Source of the DNA: Pseudomonadota bacterium
GTDB taxonomy: Bacteria > Pseudomonadota > Alphaproteobacteria > Caulobacterales > Caulobacteraceae
DNA length: 34,403 nucleotides
Assembly: GCA_023412655.1 (NCBI GenBank)
Contig: JAEYNH010000171.1
Location: 1-34,403, forward strand
Reading direction: 5' to 3'
The position numbers and the translations under genes are program-made. Within the stretch, counting starts at the first letter, position 1; each line of letters begins with the position of its first letter. This document shows, one piece after another, positions 33,072 to 34,403 of this stretch. The notes under the pieces are model-generated. The model ran no database searches. It had not been told where the DNA came from and was given only the letters and a program-made list of their open reading frames with translations.

Positions 33072-34379
33072 ATGAAAATCACGGGTACTCAGAGGCTGGG
33101 GCTAGCGCTCGCGGCCTTGCTCGCGGGCAGCGCCTTCGGGGCGCCCGCCTTCGCCCAGGAGACGCCGGTCGCCGATAGCGGCGACACCGCTTGGCTGCTC
33201 ACATCGACGGCCCTCGTCCTGGCCATGACCATTCCCGGCCTTGCGCTGTTCTACGGCGGCATGGTGCGGCGCAAGAACGTGATCTCGACGGTCGCCCAGT
33301 GCTTCGCAATCACCTGCGTGATCAGCGTGGTCTGGATGGTGCTGGGCTACTCCCTCGCCTTCTCCGAAAACCCGTCGGCTGGGCTTAACGCCTACATCGG
33401 GGGCTTTGGCTCGGTGATGCTGAGCGGCATGGGCATGAACGACGTGTCCGGCAGCATCCCGCAGTACCTGTTCGTCGTCTTCCAGATGACGTTCGCGGTC
33501 ATCACGCCGGCCCTGATCGTCGGGGCCTATGCCGAGCGCATCAAGTTCTCGGCCATGCTGCTGTTCACCGTCCTGTGGTCGCTGGTGGTCTACGCCCCGG
33601 TCTGCCACTGGGTTTGGGGCGGCGGCTTCCTGAGCGAGGCGGGCGTGCTCGACTTCGCCGGCGGCACCGTGGTGCACATCAACGCCGGCATCGCCGGCCT
33701 CGTCTGCGCCCTCGTGATCGGCAAGCGCCGCGGCTATGGCTCGGACAACATGGCGCCGCACAACCTGGTGCTGACCATGATTGGCGCCAGCCTCCTGTGG
33801 GTCGGCTGGTTCGGCTTCAACGCCGGTTCGGCGGTCGCCGCCAACGGCCTGGCCTCCGTGGCCATGCTGAACACCCAGGTCGCTTCCGCGGCCGCGGCTG
33901 TCGCCTGGATGATCGTCGAGTGGATCGAGCGCAAGAAGCCCGGCATGCTGGGTCTCGCCTCGGGCGCCGTGGCGGGTCTCGTGGCGATCACCCCGGCCGC
34001 CGGCTTCGTGACCCCTCAAGGCGCCCTGATCATCGGCCTGGTGGGCGGGGTGGCCGCTTACGGCGGCGCGGTGTGGCTCAAGAAGGCCCTCAAGTATGAC
34101 GACAGCCTGGACGTGTTCGGCGTCCACGGCGTGGCCGGCATCGTCGGCGCCCTGCTGACCGGCGTGCTCGCCGATGCGGCGGTCGGCGGCGAAGCGGCAG
34201 AAGGCGCGAGCATCGGCGCGCAGTTCTTCGGCATCATCGGCACCATCGCCTGGTGCGCGGTGGCCACCTTCGTGATCCTGATGGTCTGCAAGTTCACCAC
34301 CGGCCTGCGGGTCAGTGAGGACGCCGAGATCGAAGGCCTCGACATCTCGCAGCACGGGGAAGCGCTGCACGAGAGCTGA
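33072..34379 (+). CDS. amtB: Ammonium transporter
   Basis: 435 residues. A signal peptide (about 1-28, ending APAFAQ) leads to eleven expected membrane helices, as in AmtB. Conserved: DTAWLLTSTALVLAMTIPGLALFYGGMVRRKN, the twin pore histidines His202 (VVHINAGIAG) and His352 (FGVHGVAGIVG), and the C-terminal tail VSEDAEIEGLDISQHGE that binds GlnK. Start ATG at 33072 with AGGGGATC upstream; an in-frame ATG at 33051 overlaps the glnK stop. The gene ends 24 bases before the window edge, where GGGGGGAGAG looks like a ribosome binding site for a gene beyond. Confidence 0.96.
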   Translation: MKITGTQRLGLALAALLAGSAFGAPAFAQETPVADSGDTAWLLTSTALVLAMTIPGLALFYGGMVRRKNVISTVAQCFAITCVISVVWMVLGYSLAFSENPSAGLNAYIGGFGSVMLSGMGMNDVSGSIPQYLFVVFQMTFAVITPALIVGAYAERIKFSAMLLFTVLWSLVVYAPVCHWVWGGGFLSEAGVLDFAGGTVVHINAGIAGLVCALVIGKRRGYGSDNMAPHNLVLTMIGASLLWVGWFGFNAGSAVAANGLASVAMLNTQVASAAAAVAWMIVEWIERKKPGMLGLASGAVAGLVAITPAAGFVTPQGALIIGLVGGVAAYGGAVWLKKALKYDDSLDVFGVHGVAGIVGALLTGVLADAAVGGEAAEGASIGAQFFGIIGTIAWCAVATFVILMVCKFTTGLRVSEDAEIEGLDISQHGEALHES

Positions 34380-34403
34380 GAACCGCTCCGGGGGGAGAGA
34401 CGC

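Overview
The window is a high-GC chromosomal segment of an alphaproteobacterium, almost certainly a member of the Caulobacteraceae (Caulobacter or Phenylobacterium type). The main evidence is the flagellin locus: flaEY, three flagellin genes, flaG, flaF, flbT and the flagellin glycosyltransferase flmG lie in the order I recall for Caulobacter crescentus. It is supported by dyads resembling Caulobacter ftr (FlbD) sites, sigma-54 promoters, a CtrA-type box and an alphaproteobacterial LexA box (GTTC-N7-GTTC). I see no tRNA, rRNA, CRISPR array, insertion sequence or phage gene. The segment reads as ordinary core chromosome with one specialised regulatory region.

Layout. 1-1112 is the 5' part of gyrA on the minus strand, cut by the window edge. 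1305-2848 (plus) holds a redoxin-like/2-oxoglutarate dioxygenase fusion and a DUF3617 secreted protein. 2912-4654 (minus) holds SOS-controlled ssb and two envelope proteins of unknown role. 4698-12034 (minus) is the flagellar filament block: flaEY, fljJ-like flagellin, flaG, two nearly identical flagellins (fljK- and fljL-like), flaF and flbT. 12246-15609 (plus) holds flmG, a very acidic unknown protein and a MoxR ATPase. 15708-19495 holds a lipoprotein, then a minus-strand universal stress protein with a small partner, then an overlapping HD hydrolase/Nudix-winged-helix pair. 19534-21507 (minus) holds a sterol-desaturase-like membrane enzyme with a small membrane partner, and an outer-membrane beta-barrel. 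21697-25188 (plus) holds a FabH-like synthase, an unusual amidohydrolase and an ExoD-family protein. 25224-31120 (minus) is glyQ-glyS-ppdK. 31240-32304 (minus) holds two secreted proteins, one with a fasciclin domain. 32713-34379 (plus) is the nitrogen pair glnB/glnK-amtB.

How the genes work together. The flagellar block combines structure (flagellins, FlaEY, FlaG), post-transcriptional control of flagellin synthesis (FlbT, FlaF) and modification (FlmG). The two major flagellin genes each have a sigma-54 promoter, upstream ftr-like dyads and a leader in which the ribosome binding site can pair with a nearby pyrimidine-rich stretch. The two leaders use different sequences to make the same structure, which fits known control of flagellin mRNA through its 5' leader by FlbT. 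A CtrA-type promoter appears to drive flmG. GlnK and AmtB form the standard ammonium sensing and uptake pair. GlyQ, GlyS and pyruvate phosphate dikinase appear to be one transcription unit.

Most interesting points: the flagellin leader structures and a second complementary arm at the predicted start site; the dioxygenase with a cysteine-less redoxin-like domain; the amidohydrolase lacking the usual HxH metal motif; a glyQ promoter candidate embedded in the preceding terminator; and a MoxR ATPase without an adjacent VWA partner.
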